From assembly GCA_028707275.1 (NCBI GenBank), contig JAQTUP010000003.1, forward strand, positions 186,001 through 250,000: a stretch of 64,000 nucleotides of DNA. The letters run 5' to 3'. The position numbers and the translations under genes were made by a program. The DNA is from Gallionella sp. (GTDB taxonomy: Bacteria; Pseudomonadota; Gammaproteobacteria; Burkholderiales; Gallionellaceae). Shown piece after piece: positions 18,118 through 26,858 of this stretch. The notes under the pieces are model-generated. The model saw nothing but the letters and a program-made list of their open reading frames with translations, did no database searches and had not been told where the DNA came from. Within the stretch, counting starts at the first letter, position 1, and every line of letters starts with the position of its first letter.

Positions 18118-20964
18118 TTAGCTGTAGCTCTCTACCGGCGGGCAGGCGCAAACCAGATTCTTGTCGCCGTACACGTTGTCAATTTTAGCCACGCTAGGCC
18201 AGAATTTATTTTCGCGTACCCAGGACAAGGGAAAGGCTGCCTGTTCACGCGTATAGGGGCGATCCCAGTCGTTGGCGACCACGGTCTTCGCGGTATGCGG
18301 CGCCCGTTTGATCACGTTATTCTTCCTGTCGGCGCGCCCTGCAATGATTTCGTCGATCTCGCCGCGAATCGCAATCATGGCCTCGCAGAATCGATCCAGT
18401 TCAGCCATCGATTCGCTTTCGGTCGGCTCGACCATCAAGGTATCCACGACAGGGAAGGAGGTGGTGGGCGCATGAAAACCAAAGTCCATCAGGCGTTTGC
18501 CGATGTCGCCCACTTCAATGCCCGCTTCTCGCTTGAAATCGATGCACTGAAGGATCATCTCATGCGCGCAACGACCGTTTTTCCCGCTGTACAGCGTGCT
18601 GTAGTGATCCTTCAACGATTCCTTGATGTAGTTGGCGTTGAGGATTGCCATGCGGGTCGCCTGCGTGAGTCCTGCCCCGCCCATCATCTTGATGTAGCCA
18701 TAGGAAATCATCAGGATCAGCGCGCTGCCGTAAGGGGCGGCTGATACGGCGTGTATGCCCTGCTCGCCGCCGGTCTTGACGACAGGGTGCGATGGCAGGA
18801 ACGGCGTCAGGTGTGCGGCAACGCCGATCGGGCCGACACCGGGTCCGCCACCGCCGTGAGGAATGGCAAAGGTCTTGTGCAGGTTGAGGTGACACACGTC
18901 CGCGCCGATGTTGCCAGGACTGGTTAAGCCGACTTGCGCGTTCATGTTTGCGCCGTCCATATACACCTGGCCGCCGTTCGCGTGGATGATGCCGGTGATG
19001 TCGATGATGGACTCTTCATATACGCCGTGGGTGCTCGGATACGTCACCATCAGGCAGGATAAGTCGTCCTTGTGCAATTCGGCTTTTTCGCGCAGGTCTT
19101 CCACGTCGATGTTGCCCTTCTGATCGCATTTCACCACCACGATCTTCATTCCGCACATCGCCGCGCTGGCAGGATTCGTGCCGTGTGCCGAGGACGGGAT
19201 CAGCGCTACATTGCGCTGCCCCTCGCCGCGCGAACGGTGATAGGCCTGTATCACCAGCAAACCTGCGTATTCGCCGGACGCGCCGCTGTTGGGCTGGAAA
19301 CTCATCTGCGCGAAGCCTGTGATTTCGGACAAGGCCGCGTCCAGCCCTGATATGAGTTCCTGATAGCCTTCCGCCTGTTCGACCGGGACGAAAGGGTGCA
19401 GGTTGGCAAATTCCGGCCAGGTCAGCGCCAGCAGTTCGGAGGCTGCATTCAGTTTCATGGTGCAGGAACCCAACGCGATCATCGAGTGGGTCAAAGACAA
19501 ATCCTTGTTCTCCAGTCGTTTGATGTAACGCATCATCAGCGTTTCGGAGTGGTAGGAATTGAACACCGGATGGCTTAAAATGGCCGACTCGCGCAGTTTG
19601 ATTTGTATCGCCTGACCCGCTACCTGCGCACAGGTCAGGGTGACTGCGGGCTTGCCTGCGGCTTGTGCGAATACCGCGAGTATGGCGTTCAGATCGTCGA
19701 TCGAGGTGGTTTGATCCAGCGCGATGCCCAATCCCTCAGGGCTGTAACGGAAGTTGATCTGTGCCGCTTCCGCCATCGCGTGAATTTTCACGTTGTCGGT
19801 GTGTGTCAGTTTGAGCGTATCGAAGAAATTGTCGAAGGCAACGTTGTAGCCCAGCGTCTTCAGTTCGGCCGCCAGCGCCACGGCGCTAAGGTGTATTTGC
19901 AGCGCGATGCCTTTGAGGCCTGCCGCACCGTGATACACCGCATACATGCTGGCCATGATCGCCAGCAAGGCTTGCGCGGTGCAGATGTTGGAGGTGGCTT
20001 TCTCGCGGCGGATGTGTTGTTCGCGGGTTTGCAGCGCCATGCGCAGTGCCGGATTGCCGTCGCTATCCACCGATACACCGATGATGCGCCCCGGCATGGA
20101 ACGCTTGTAGGCGTCGCGGCAGGCAAAAAAAGCTGCGTGCGGTCCGCCGTAGCCCATCGGTACGCCGAAGCGCTGGGTGGAACCCAATACGATGTCGGCG
20201 CCCCATTCGCCAGGCGGGGTGAGCAGCACCAGGCTCAAAATATCGGCGGCGACCGCGATACTCATGCCGTGCTCTTTGGCGCGAGTGACAAAATCGCTGT
20301 AGTCATGCACCACGCCATTGGCTGCCGGATATTGCAAGAGGGCGCCATACAGCTTGTCGTTCAGGGTGACGGTCTTGAAGTCGCCGATCACAAGCTCGAT
20401 TCCTAAAGGCTTTGCGCGGGTCTTGAGCAATTCGATGGTTTGCGGGAAGCATTCGTGGGAGACGAAAAAACTGTTTTTTCCGGCGGCCTCGCGACTGCGC
20501 AGACCGTGCAGCATGGTCATTGCTTCTGCGGCGGCGGTCGCTTCATCCAATAGGGACGCGTTGGCGATTTCCATGCCGGTCAGATCGATGATCATGGTCT
20601 GGAAATTGAGCAGCGCTTCCAGTCGACCCTGGGCGATCTCGGCCTGATAGGGGGTGTAAGCGGTGTACCAGCCCGGATTTTCCAGCACATTGCGCTGGAT
20701 GACCGGCGGCAAAATAGTGTCGTAATAGCCCAGGCCTATGTAGCTTTTGTAGAGTTTGTTTTTCGCTGCAATGCCGCGCAGATGCTGCAAATAGGCGTGT
20801 TCTGACATGCCTTCAGGGAGATTCAACGGCGTCTTTAAACGTATTGCAGCAGGGATGGTCTGATCGATCAGCGCATCCAGCGTAGGCGCGTCGATTTTTT
20901 TGAGCATTTTCGCAACGTCCCCGTCAGAAGGGCCGTTATGGCGGTTTACAAAGAGGTCGGTCAT
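18118..20964 (-). CDS. gcvP: Glycine dehydrogenase (decarboxylating), P protein
   Basis: PLP enzyme that decarboxylates glycine and passes the aminomethyl group to lipoyl-GcvH. 948 residues, the usual single-chain size. The start is the ATG of [17 protein letters not shown]; an open frame 39 codons longer reads through intergenic repeat words and is not credible. The PLP lysine lies in [15 protein letters not shown] near residue 697, and the glycine-rich segment is downstream. Third gene of gcvT-gcvH-gcvP on the minus strand, below the glycine riboswitch. A 141-bp gap with repeats separates it from gcvH. Confidence 0.97.
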   Translation of the reverse strand: MTDLFVNRHNGPSDGDVAKMLKKIDAPTLDALIDQTIPAAIRLKTPLNLPEGMSEHAYLQHLRGIAAKNKLYKSYIGLGYYDTILPPVIQRNVLENPGWYTAYTPYQAEIAQGRLEALLNFQTMIIDLTGMEIANASLLDEATAAAEAMTMLHGLRSREAAGKNSFFVSHECFPQTIELLKTRAKPLGIELVIGDFKTVTLNDKLYGALLQYPAANGVVHDYSDFVTRAKEHGMSIAVAADILSLVLLTPPGEWGADIVLGSTQRFGVPMGYGGPHAAFFACRDAYKRSMPGRIIGVSVDSDGNPALRMALQTREQHIRREKATSNICTAQALLAIMASMYAVYHGAAGLKGIALQIHLSAVALAAELKTLGYNVAFDNFFDTLKLTHTDNVKIHAMAEAAQINFRYSPEGLGIALDQTTSIDDLNAILAVFAQAAGKPAVTLTCAQVAGQAIQIKLRESAILSHPVFNSYHSETLMMRYIKRLENKDLSLTHSMIALGSCTMKLNAASELLALTWPEFANLHPFVPVEQAEGYQELISGLDAALSEITGFAQMSFQPNSGASGEYAGLLVIQAYHRSRGEGQRNVALIPSSAHGTNPASAAMCGMKIVVVKCDQKGNIDVEDLREKAELHKDDLSCLMVTYPSTHGVYEESIIDITGIIHANGGQVYMDGANMNAQVGLTSPGNIGADVCHLNLHKTFAIPHGGGGPGVGPIGVAAHLTPFLPSHPVVKTGGEQGIHAVSAAPYGSALILMISYGYIKMMGGAGLTQATRMAILNANYIKESLKDHYSTLYSGKNGRCAHEMILQCIDFKREAGIEVGDIGKRLMDFGFHAPTTSFPVVDTLMVEPTESESMAELDRFCEAMIAIRGEIDEIIAGRADRKNNVIKRAPHTAKTVVANDWDRPYTREQAAFPLSWVRENKFWPSVAKIDNVYGDKNLVCACPPVESYS

Positions 20965-21105
20965 AGGATTCAGGATTGAGGATTCAGGATTCGAAAGAGA
21001 GAATGGGGGAGGGAACGCACCAGCGGTGCTCAAGGGAGAAGGGATAAACCCAAGGCGCGCATCGCGCGCCACCCTTCCCACTGCCCCCTTTACCCTTCCC
21101 TGTTT

Positions 21106-21495
21106 TTAGTGCGCTTCGCTGTCGACGACGGCCTGATAAGCTGCCGCATCCAGGAGCGCATCGACATCCGCCGCATTGTCAGGCTTCATCTTGAACATCC
21201 ATGCGCCATAAGGATCGCTGTTGATGGCTTCCGGGCTGCTGTCCAGATCGCCGTTGATTTCGGTCACAGTACCCGTGATCGGGGCATAAACGTCGGCAGC
21301 GGCCTTGACCGATTCGACGACCGCGCATTCTTCGCGGGCTTTGAGGTGGCGTCCGACGGCCGGTGTCTCGACAAACACCATGTCGCCCAATAATTCCTGT
21401 GCGTGTTGGGTGATGCCGATGCTGACCGTGCCGTCAGCTTCTGTTTTGACCCATTCGTGGGAGGCGGTGTATTTCAGATTGGATGGATTGCTCAT
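21106..21495 (-). CDS. gcvH: Glycine cleavage system H protein
   Basis: Lipoyl carrier shuttling the aminomethyl intermediate between P, T and L proteins. 129 residues, standard. The lipoylated lysine is K64 in [14 protein letters not shown], preceded by [12 protein letters not shown]. Middle gene of the gcv operon. The flanking gaps on both sides contain short repeated words rather than obvious promoters, so transcription probably comes from the riboswitch promoter upstream of gcvT. Confidence 0.97.
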   Translation of the reverse strand: MSNPSNLKYTASHEWVKTEADGTVSIGITQHAQELLGDMVFVETPAVGRHLKAREECAVVESVKAAADVYAPITGTVTEINGDLDSSPEAINSDPYGAWMFKMKPDNAADVDALLDAAAYQAVVDSEAH

Positions 21496-21620
21496 TTAAA
21501 ACTCCTAAATAGTCGTTAGTTGCTAGTCGCAAGTTATTAGTTGGGGTTGTCGCTACGCGGTCTTTAAATTTAGTTATTAGTCGCTAGTTGATGTTGTCGC
21601 TTCGCGGTTTTAACTGGCGA
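21496..21620. repeat. Intergenic word repeats between gcvT and gcvH
   Basis: Two imperfect copies built from TAGTCGTTAGTTGCTAGTCG and TTAGTTATTAGTCGCTAGTT are each followed by GTTGTCGCT-CGCGG. The region then ends with an inverted version (GGCGACTAAAGGCTAACGAC). No gene is visible. Confidence 0.6.
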
Positions 21621-22763
21621 CTAAAGGCTAACGACTGCCTTTCCATTTCTTGCGAAGGGATACTTTACCACTTGTGCGTTCAACATTTTATCGCGAATTG
21701 CGACCTGTACCGTGTCGCCGACAGCGACCTCCTTCGGTACGCGAGCCAGGGCGATGGATTTTTCCAGGGTAGGCGAGAAGCTGCCGCTGGTGATCTCGCC
21801 GATGCCGTGCGGAGTATGTACTTTTTGATGGCTGCGCAATACGCCGCGATCGAGCAGGAGCAGCCCGACTAATTTACTGGCGGGCGGATTGTCCAGCAGC
21901 GCCTGTTTGCCGATAAAGTCGCGAGGACTGACAAGATCGACCGTCCAGGCAAGACCCGATTCGAGCGGGCCCACTGTTTCATCCATGTCCTGCCCGTAAA
22001 GATTCATGCCCGCTTCCAGGCGCAGCGTGTCGCGTGCGCCAAGACCGATGGGTGCCACGCCCGCCTTGTTCAGGTCATACCAGAAGGCCTCGACCTTTTC
22101 TTTGGGCAGCATCACTTCGAAACCGTCTTCGCCGGTGTAGCCTGTGCGGGCGATGAAATATTCGCCGCAATCGGCGGCCTGGAAATTCTGCAAGCCTTCG
22201 GTCGCAGTCTGAGTCTGTGGCAATACCTGCCATACTTTGGCGCGCGCGTCGGGGCCTTGCACGGCGACCATCGCCAGATCATCGCGGGACGTGATGGTTA
22301 ACCCCCTTTCCAACTTTCCCCCTTCGGAGGGGGAAAGGGCGGTCGTTGCCTTCGGCACTTTGAATTCCTTGGCCTGTTCCTTCATCCATGCGATGTCCTT
22401 GTCGGCCGTGCCGGCGTTGACCACGATGCGAAACCAGTCTTCAGTCATGAAATAGATGATCAGATCGTCGATGACCCCGCCGTTCGGGCGCAACATGGCG
22501 GAATACAAAGCCTTGCCGGGCAGGGTGATCTTGTCGGCATTGTTCGCCAGCAAATAACGCAGGAATGCGCGCACACCATCGCCTTTTACATCCACCACGC
22601 GCATGTGACATACGTCAAACATGCCGCAGCCATTGCGCACCTGATGGTGTTCGTCGATTTGTGAACCGTAGTTCACCGGCATATCCCAGCCGCCGAAATC
22701 CACCATTTTTGCGCCCATGGCACGGTGGGCAGCGTTTAAAGGAGTCGTTTTAAGTGTCGTCAT
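21621..22763 (-). CDS. gcvT: Aminomethyltransferase, glycine cleavage T protein
   Basis: Transfers the methylene group from aminomethyl-lipoyl-H to tetrahydrofolate, releasing ammonia. 380 residues from the ATG of [13 protein letters not shown]; the longer open frame upstream is the riboswitch. Family landmarks: [11 protein letters not shown] near 23-33, HMRVVDVKG near 53, [12 protein letters not shown] and [13 protein letters not shown]. Residues about 139-155 ([16 protein letters not shown]) replace a loop with the translation of a palindromic repeat. First gene of the operon and the direct target of the glycine riboswitch. Confidence 0.96.
   Translation of the reverse strand: MTTLKTTPLNAAHRAMGAKMVDFGGWDMPVNYGSQIDEHHQVRNGCGMFDVCHMRVVDVKGDGVRAFLRYLLANNADKITLPGKALYSAMLRPNGGVIDDLIIYFMTEDWFRIVVNAGTADKDIAWMKEQAKEFKVPKATTALSPSEGGKLERGLTITSRDDLAMVAVQGPDARAKVWQVLPQTQTATEGLQNFQAADCGEYFIARTGYTGEDGFEVMLPKEKVEAFWYDLNKAGVAPIGLGARDTLRLEAGMNLYGQDMDETVGPLESGLAWTVDLVSPRDFIGKQALLDNPPASKLVGLLLLDRGVLRSHQKVHTPHGIGEITSGSFSPTLEKSIALARVPKEVAVGDTVQVAIRDKMLNAQVVKYPFARNGKAVVSL
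22302..22340. repeat. Palindromic repeat in frame within gcvT
   Basis: Minus strand: GCCCTTTCCCCCTCCGAAGG, continued by a mirror-complement GGGAAAGTTGG and AAAGGGGGT. Inverted repeat of the intergenic type, translated as [13 protein letters not shown] in a loop of GcvT without breaking the frame. Confidence 0.75.
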
Positions 22764-22779
22764 GTAGGCTTTCGGAAGT

Positions 22780-22811
22780 AAAAAAGGCGCAACACGGTCT
22801 CGTGCTGCGCC
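22780..22811 (-). terminator. Intrinsic terminator of the glycine riboswitch
   Basis: Minus strand GGCGCAGCACG / loop AGAC / CGTGTTGCGCC forms an 11-bp stem (one G-U) followed by TTTTTT. It lies between aptamer II and the gcvT start, and its 5' arm abuts the closing strand of aptamer II. That is the layout of a transcription-attenuating expression platform. Confidence 0.8.
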
Positions 22812-23008
22812 CCATCTGTCCTTGATACCTGAGAGATTGCGATTGGTCATTCCGGGTCTGGCCGGGAATGACGACTTCGGTTGCCCCTTCGGTGGCAGGT
22901 TCAGCCTGCGCTCTCCAGATTTGCCTGTGCCAATAGTTCTTTGTGCCTGAGCGGTTACGGGTGTTACGCCTTCGGCGGTGGTATCGATACCACGCTCTCC
23001 CATTGGTC
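22807..23008 (-). promoter_or_regulatory. Tandem glycine riboswitch
   Basis: Two aptamers upstream of gcvT. Aptamer I (22921-23008) has GGGAGAGC, GCCGAAGGCGTAA and CGCTCAGGCACAAAG. Aptamer II (22807-22920) has TGGAGAGCGC, CACCGAAGGGGCAA and CTCTCAGGTATCAAGGACAG then ATGGGG. These match the established glycine-riboswitch cores and the short linker. Aptamer II contains an extra near-perfect hairpin (22847-22871) in its variable arm. Glycine binding would be expected to relieve the terminator and turn on the gcv operon, as in described examples. Confidence 0.93.
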
Positions 23009-23090
23009 TTGACGGCAGTGCTAATTATGCTGGATTAGCCAAAACCTGACAATGGATATTTCACAACACCCGAGTGGCACGGCTCGGATG

Positions 23091-23744
23091 CTATCTAATT
23101 CCGACCGGGACGCGATATCCTTTGTAGCTGAAGATCACGCCGTCTTCTGTGATTTGTTCCAGTTTGAGTCCCGGCGTCAGGGATTCTCCTTCGTGCAACA
23201 TCCGGTTGTTGATGCTGACCAGACGATGGGCGGGGATGCCGGAATAAGAATGAACCTGGATATTCATGGCGGGTATTTCCTGCCGGAGCGCGGGCGGCAG
23301 CTCGGCTAGCGGCGCAACGAGCGGCGGCGGTACCGGGGCCGGAGTCTTGGTCTTTTCGGCTATCGGTGCCGAGGCTGGCACACTGAGTTCAGCGGCCAGG
23401 ACGGGCGAGTGCGCCTGCGGGGTGTTTATTGCGGGAGCCGCAAGTGCTGCGGATATTGGTTTTTGCACAGGTGTCGGGCGAGCGTCTTCAGCGATTTTTT
23501 GAAGCGGCGCGGGGACAAGCTGGGGCGGGGCTGGCGCGGTGATTGCCACGGGAGTGGTTTGCACGGTTTGCCAGGGTTGCAGCCAGCCGATCGCGATGCC
23601 GACAAGCAGCACCGCCGCCCACCCGCCGTAATGCACGGCTTTTCGGGGTTCGACTGCGCTCAGCTGCGCCGATGATAAAGTGGGCGTCGTGCCGCGCTGG
23701 CGCTGCTGGTCGGATTTTTTGAGTGCTTCCAGGATATACGACAT
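23091..23744 (-). CDS. gspB: GspB-type general secretion pathway protein
   Basis: A 217-residue inner-membrane protein. The cytoplasmic N terminus begins MSYILEALKKSDQQRQRG, the hallmark of GspB/ExeB. One transmembrane helix (GGWAAVLLVGIAIGWL, about 39-54) follows, then a Pro/Ala-rich periplasmic linker and a C-terminal GspB domain (VHSYSGIPAHRLVSINNRML ... VPVGIR). With GspA it helps assemble the type II secretion secretin across peptidoglycan. It lies 2 bp downstream of gspA. No other gsp genes are in the window. Confidence 0.85.
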   Translation of the reverse strand: MSYILEALKKSDQQRQRGTTPTLSSAQLSAVEPRKAVHYGGWAAVLLVGIAIGWLQPWQTVQTTPVAITAPAPPQLVPAPLQKIAEDARPTPVQKPISAALAAPAINTPQAHSPVLAAELSVPASAPIAEKTKTPAPVPPPLVAPLAELPPALRQEIPAMNIQVHSYSGIPAHRLVSINNRMLHEGESLTPGLKLEQITEDGVIFSYKGYRVPVGIR

Positions 23745-23746
23745 GT

Positions 23747-25327
23747 CTATTCTTTCTTTTTCGCGCGAAGCAGCCCGGGGGCTGTCAGATCGGCAGCGGT
23801 GCTGATACGCATCATGGTCTGAGCCCCGATGGCGCCATCGGGCGTGAGCCCGTGAAGCAGTTGAAACTGCCTGATCTGATTCATCATGCTCTGGTCGAAT
23901 ACCGGATCTTTGGCAGGTTCTGCCGCGTGACCGTCGATTTGCGCGAGTTGATGGGCAATCCGCGCTACATCCGGCCCGCGATCACCCGGTCTGATCGGCC
24001 GGTTCGCGGCCGGCGGCATCCGCGAGAGCAGGGTGTAATGCCCCGACCATTGCGCGGCGATGTCTGACAGGGGGAGGGTGCGATTTTCAGTGCCGGTGGT
24101 GAAGGTGGCGGACTGCTCGTCAAGCCGGGTCAGGGTTGCATGAAATGCCTCTCCTCGATCGTCATGCATCAACAGCACGGCGGGCCGGTCAATTTGGCGC
24201 AGTTCGTCCAGTCCGCCGCGACCTGTGAGGCAGCGTAAGCCGATGGATTCAGCCTGCAGGCACGGGTTTTCCCCCTGATAGTTCGTGCCCCAGGCGCTAA
24301 ATAGCGCCGTGTAAGCGGCAACTTCGCTGCGTGCGAGAGGCTCGGCGGGCGGCCATGGTAGCGCGGCAGGCTCTGCCGGTTTGGCTGCCACCGGTATGAT
24401 TTTGACGGATGGCGCCATCACGGGCGGGGCAGGTGCTGCGGGCAGGTATTGCGTTGCCGCCAGCACGGTTGCGGCCAGCAATCCGGCAAGCAGGGGGAGC
24501 CGCATGCTGCGTGTCGCCTGTTTGTTGAATACTTCACGCGAGGCTTGCATGAGGGTCGCGCGGTTAACTCGATCATGGCCTTGCACGTAGGCTCCCAGCA
24601 AAGCACGGTCGCACAGCACGTTGATGATGCGCGGAATGCCGCCTGTCATTCGAAACAGCGGCTTCATCAACGCCTGCGGGAACAGCGATTTTTGCGTACC
24701 CGCAACCCCTAAGCGATGCGTCACATAGGCGGCCACTTCATGGCGTGCCAGAGGCTCCAGGTGATAGCGCGCAATAATGCGTTGCGCCAGCTGGGACAGT
24801 TCAGGTTTGTCCAGCATCACGGCCAGTTCAGGCTGACCGAGCAGGATGATTTGCAGCAATTTTCGCTGGTTGGTTTCCAGATTGGTGAGCAGGCGTATTT
24901 GTTCCAGTACGTCAAAGGAGAGGTTCTGCGCCTCGTCGATAATCAGTACGGTGTGCCGCCCCCTGGCATGAGCGTCGAGCAAAAAGGCGTTGATGCAATC
25001 GACGAATACCTTGCCGCTGGTATTGCCGACTGGATATTCGATGCCAAATTCGCCACAGATGGTGGCGAGTAATTCGCATGCGGTCTGCCTGGGATTGAAT
25101 ATGTAGGCCACATCGCAGGAGGCGGGAACTTGTTCGAGCAGGCAGCGGCATACCGTGGTCTTGCCGGCTCCCACTTCACCCGTGAGCAAAACAAACCCGC
25201 CGCCGCCATTTACGCCATAGAGTAAATGCGCGAGCGCTTCCCTGTGTCGCTCGCTCATGTAGAGATAGCGCGGATCCGGGGCGATGGAAAATGGCGCCTC
25301 ATTGAGGCCAAAGTGACTCAGGTACAT
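23747..25327 (-). CDS. gspA: ExeA/GspA-type AAA ATPase with peptidoglycan-binding domain
   Basis: About 526 residues from MYLSHFGLNEAPFSIAPDPRY, the conserved ExeA start; an ATG nine codons upstream is possible. The AAA domain has Walker A GEVGAGKT at 50-57 and Walker B VLIIDEAQNL around 128-136. One transmembrane helix (LLAGLLAATVLAATQYL, about 284-300) leads to a periplasmic region. Its C-terminal PG_binding_1 module ends with LLHGLTPDGAIGAQTMMRI. It couples ATPase activity to secretin assembly with GspB, the next gene. Confidence 0.85.
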   Translation of the reverse strand: MYLSHFGLNEAPFSIAPDPRYLYMSERHREALAHLLYGVNGGGGFVLLTGEVGAGKTTVCRCLLEQVPASCDVAYIFNPRQTACELLATICGEFGIEYPVGNTSGKVFVDCINAFLLDAHARGRHTVLIIDEAQNLSFDVLEQIRLLTNLETNQRKLLQIILLGQPELAVMLDKPELSQLAQRIIARYHLEPLARHEVAAYVTHRLGVAGTQKSLFPQALMKPLFRMTGGIPRIINVLCDRALLGAYVQGHDRVNRATLMQASREVFNKQATRSMRLPLLAGLLAATVLAATQYLPAAPAPPVMAPSVKIIPVAAKPAEPAALPWPPAEPLARSEVAAYTALFSAWGTNYQGENPCLQAESIGLRCLTGRGGLDELRQIDRPAVLLMHDDRGEAFHATLTRLDEQSATFTTGTENRTLPLSDIAAQWSGHYTLLSRMPPAANRPIRPGDRGPDVARIAHQLAQIDGHAAEPAKDPVFDQSMMNQIRQFQLLHGLTPDGAIGAQTMMRISTAADLTAPGLLRAKKKE

Positions 25328-25384
25328 TGATCGGCCCGTGTGTGAATCGCCCATTGTTCAGGGATGGTCACTTTTCCATGACCG

Positions 25385-25672
25385 TTAGTGCGTCAACCAG
25401 TCCTCGTGGGCATGGCGAATACGAATAACAAATACGTCACCAGCTTCATCCACGTTGTACATGATGATATGCGAACCAAATGGATGCACTCTGACTGACG
25501 GAGCCAACTCATCGCGAACTCGTGCTACTTGCGGATATTCCGATAAAAAATCAAAAATCTTTTCCAGGTTGTTATGGTAGCGTTCTGCTTGCGCGGATCC
25601 GAACTGTTCTGCACCTGAAATGTAAATGCCAATGACATCCTTTTCGGCTTCGACACTTAACCGATATGCCAT
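25385..25672 (-). CDS. ParE/RelE-superfamily toxin
   Basis: A 95-residue toxin: MAYRLSVEAEKDVIGIYISG start, Arg-rich centre (QVARVRDELAPSVRVHPFGSH) and the C-terminal IIMYNVDEAGDVFVIRIRHAHEDW. These are the ParE sub-family marks (gyrase-targeting members are known). It overlaps the antitoxin by one base, antitoxin first, the usual order. Confidence 0.82.
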   Translation of the reverse strand: MAYRLSVEAEKDVIGIYISGAEQFGSAQAERYHNNLEKIFDFLSEYPQVARVRDELAPSVRVHPFGSHIIMYNVDEAGDVFVIRIRHAHEDWLTH

Positions 25673-25914
25673 TACTTTGCGTCGGCTGAAAACCGACTTT
25701 GAGCAATGTTTTTAAGTTCCGACATCGAGCGATTACCAATACCGCTGGCAATACCTTCGTCAATGCGCGCTTGCAATTGTGCACGTTTGCTATCTTTTTG
25801 AGCATCATTCATCATCAGCACAACACGCAAAGAACTGGATGAAAACTCTCTATAGGCCGGAGGAATTTCGATAATCCCATTTTTTGAAATGGTTTCAAAT
25901 TCGACTGCATACAT
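25672..25914 (-). CDS. Antitoxin of the ParE-type pair
   Basis: An 80-residue protein preceded by AGGAG at good spacing. The N terminus (MYAVEFETISKNGIIEIPPAYREF) resembles short antitoxins that carry an AbrB-like strand-turn DNA-binding start. The C terminus (ARIDEGIASGIGNRSMSELKNIAQ) looks ParD-like. It presumably binds the toxin and represses its own promoter. Sits next to an intron/cassette remnant, so the locus has a mobile look. Confidence 0.72.
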   Translation of the reverse strand: MYAVEFETISKNGIIEIPPAYREFSSSSLRVVLMMNDAQKDSKRAQLQARIDEGIASGIGNRSMSELKNIAQSRFSADAK

Positions 25915-25929
25915 AATCCGTACTCCTGA

Positions 25930-26392
25930 TTTTTGATTATTGTACCACCGAATAAATTAGCGTCGCATTGCGCAAAAAACAGTGGTTTGCCCCCATGAGC
26001 CTCCCTCGCCGTGCCGGTCTATCCCCTCGTGGAGACTGTGCCAGGTTACTTCGTGAAAAACTCACACCCCTCAGGCAGGCCGATTCGCAGGCGTTCCAGA
26101 ACATTGAGTTCGCGGAACAGCCCGCCGTCTTCACGCAGCTCGGGGAGCTGGGAGGGGGGTAGAGTGGCCATCAGATTCGATTTAGAGACGTTCAGTTTGT
26201 TGAGTCTTTCGATGTAACCACACCACCGAGGGGGTGCAGTTTGAGTCTTCGGATCAGTCCTCGCAGCCCATCGCTTTCATCCTGTGCCTTGCGACGCTTA
26301 GTTGTCAGAGACGCTATTCAGTCTCTTGGATTCACCCGGTGACATGTCCGTACACTTGCAGAACAACTTCATCGCGCGACCTCGTGTCGCAA
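25930..26392 (-). mobile_element. Probable truncated group II intron (5' part, no reverse transcriptase)
   Basis: A 460-bp stretch without an intact gene. Read on the minus strand it starts TTGCGACACGAGGTCGCGCG immediately after an attC-like half-site and contains GAAAGCGATGGGCTGCGAGG and several GC-rich inverted segments. Reading frames here shift and stop, and the sequence looks like structured RNA rather than protein. Class C introns that insert into attC sites are known. The match is from memory of such introns, so the identification is tentative. The reverse-transcriptase part is absent. Confidence 0.4.
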
Positions 26393-26411
26393 TTAACCTT
26401 AGCTGTTAGGC
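26393..26411 (-). other. attC-like half-site
   Basis: Minus strand GCCTAAC AGCTAAG GTTAA resembles one arm (R and L boxes) of an integron attC recombination site. It lies just 3' of a small minus-strand gene, where a cassette's attC would be, and the other arm is missing because the putative intron begins here. Confidence 0.4.
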
Positions 26412-26451
26412 GTGTTGTTGTGCTCAATGCTCATCTCTATGGGACTTGTTG

Positions 26452-26661
26452 TTATTCCGCAGGAAACTTTTCATTTGCATGATCTATTGCACAATGCAAC
26501 GCAGCGCTCTTGTCTTGGAACAATGCTTCGGACTGAAAAATGTAATCGGCTTTACTTGGTGGTTGCAACTTGAGTCCGTTAACGCGCACCTCGGCACGCC
26601 ATTTCCCGTCTGGCATTGGAACAGCTGTGCATACGATGTCCCCGATTTGGTAGCTTTTCAT
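26452..26661 (-). CDS. Small hypothetical protein, cassette-like
   Basis: A 69-residue protein (MKSYQIGDIVCTAVPMPDGK...) preceded by TTGGAG seven bases before the ATG. It reads as a compact beta-rich domain (DGKWRAEVRVNGLKL) with a short helix (KSAALHCAIDHANEKF) at the end. No function is recognised. Its A+T-rich flanks, position 40 bp before an attC-like half-site, and orientation relative to that site all fit a gene-cassette ORF. Confidence 0.6.
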   Translation of the reverse strand: MKSYQIGDIVCTAVPMPDGKWRAEVRVNGLKLQPPSKADYIFQSEALFQDKSAALHCAIDHANEKFPAE

Positions 26662-26768
26662 ATGAATTCTCCAAGAAAACCTTCAACGTCCAACGTAAAG
26701 TAGATAGAAAAAAAACAACTAAATTTTTTAGCGGGATAGATGACTAAATGATTATTAATAAATAAAAC

Positions 26769-26782
26769 TTGATGATTATCAA
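26769..26782. promoter_or_regulatory. Candidate Fur-like operator in an A+T-rich gap
   Basis: TTGATGATTATCAA has inverted TTGAT/ATCAA arms and resembles part of the Fur consensus built on GATAAT repeats. A related TGATTATTAATAA lies 20 bp away. The 197-bp gap upstream of the small gene is strikingly A+T-rich and otherwise empty. The match is partial. Confidence 0.25.
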
Positions 26783-26858
26783 TTATGAGCAAATTTTTAG
26801 CACGCCTCAACCACACAACAGCTACGCTTGACGCTTCGCAGAAGGCTGCTATGTTTGC

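Noticed and set aside
20965..21081. 39-codon N-terminal extension of gcvP
   Set aside because: It reads through intergenic word repeats, while the family's normal start is [15 protein letters not shown].
22764..23003. 80-codon N-terminal extension of gcvT
   Set aside because: It translates the glycine riboswitch and terminator; the conserved protein begins at 22763.
26801..26850. Second attC-like site upstream of the cassette-like ORF (GCCTCAACC region)
   Set aside because: The core boxes do not fit the consensus well enough to claim.
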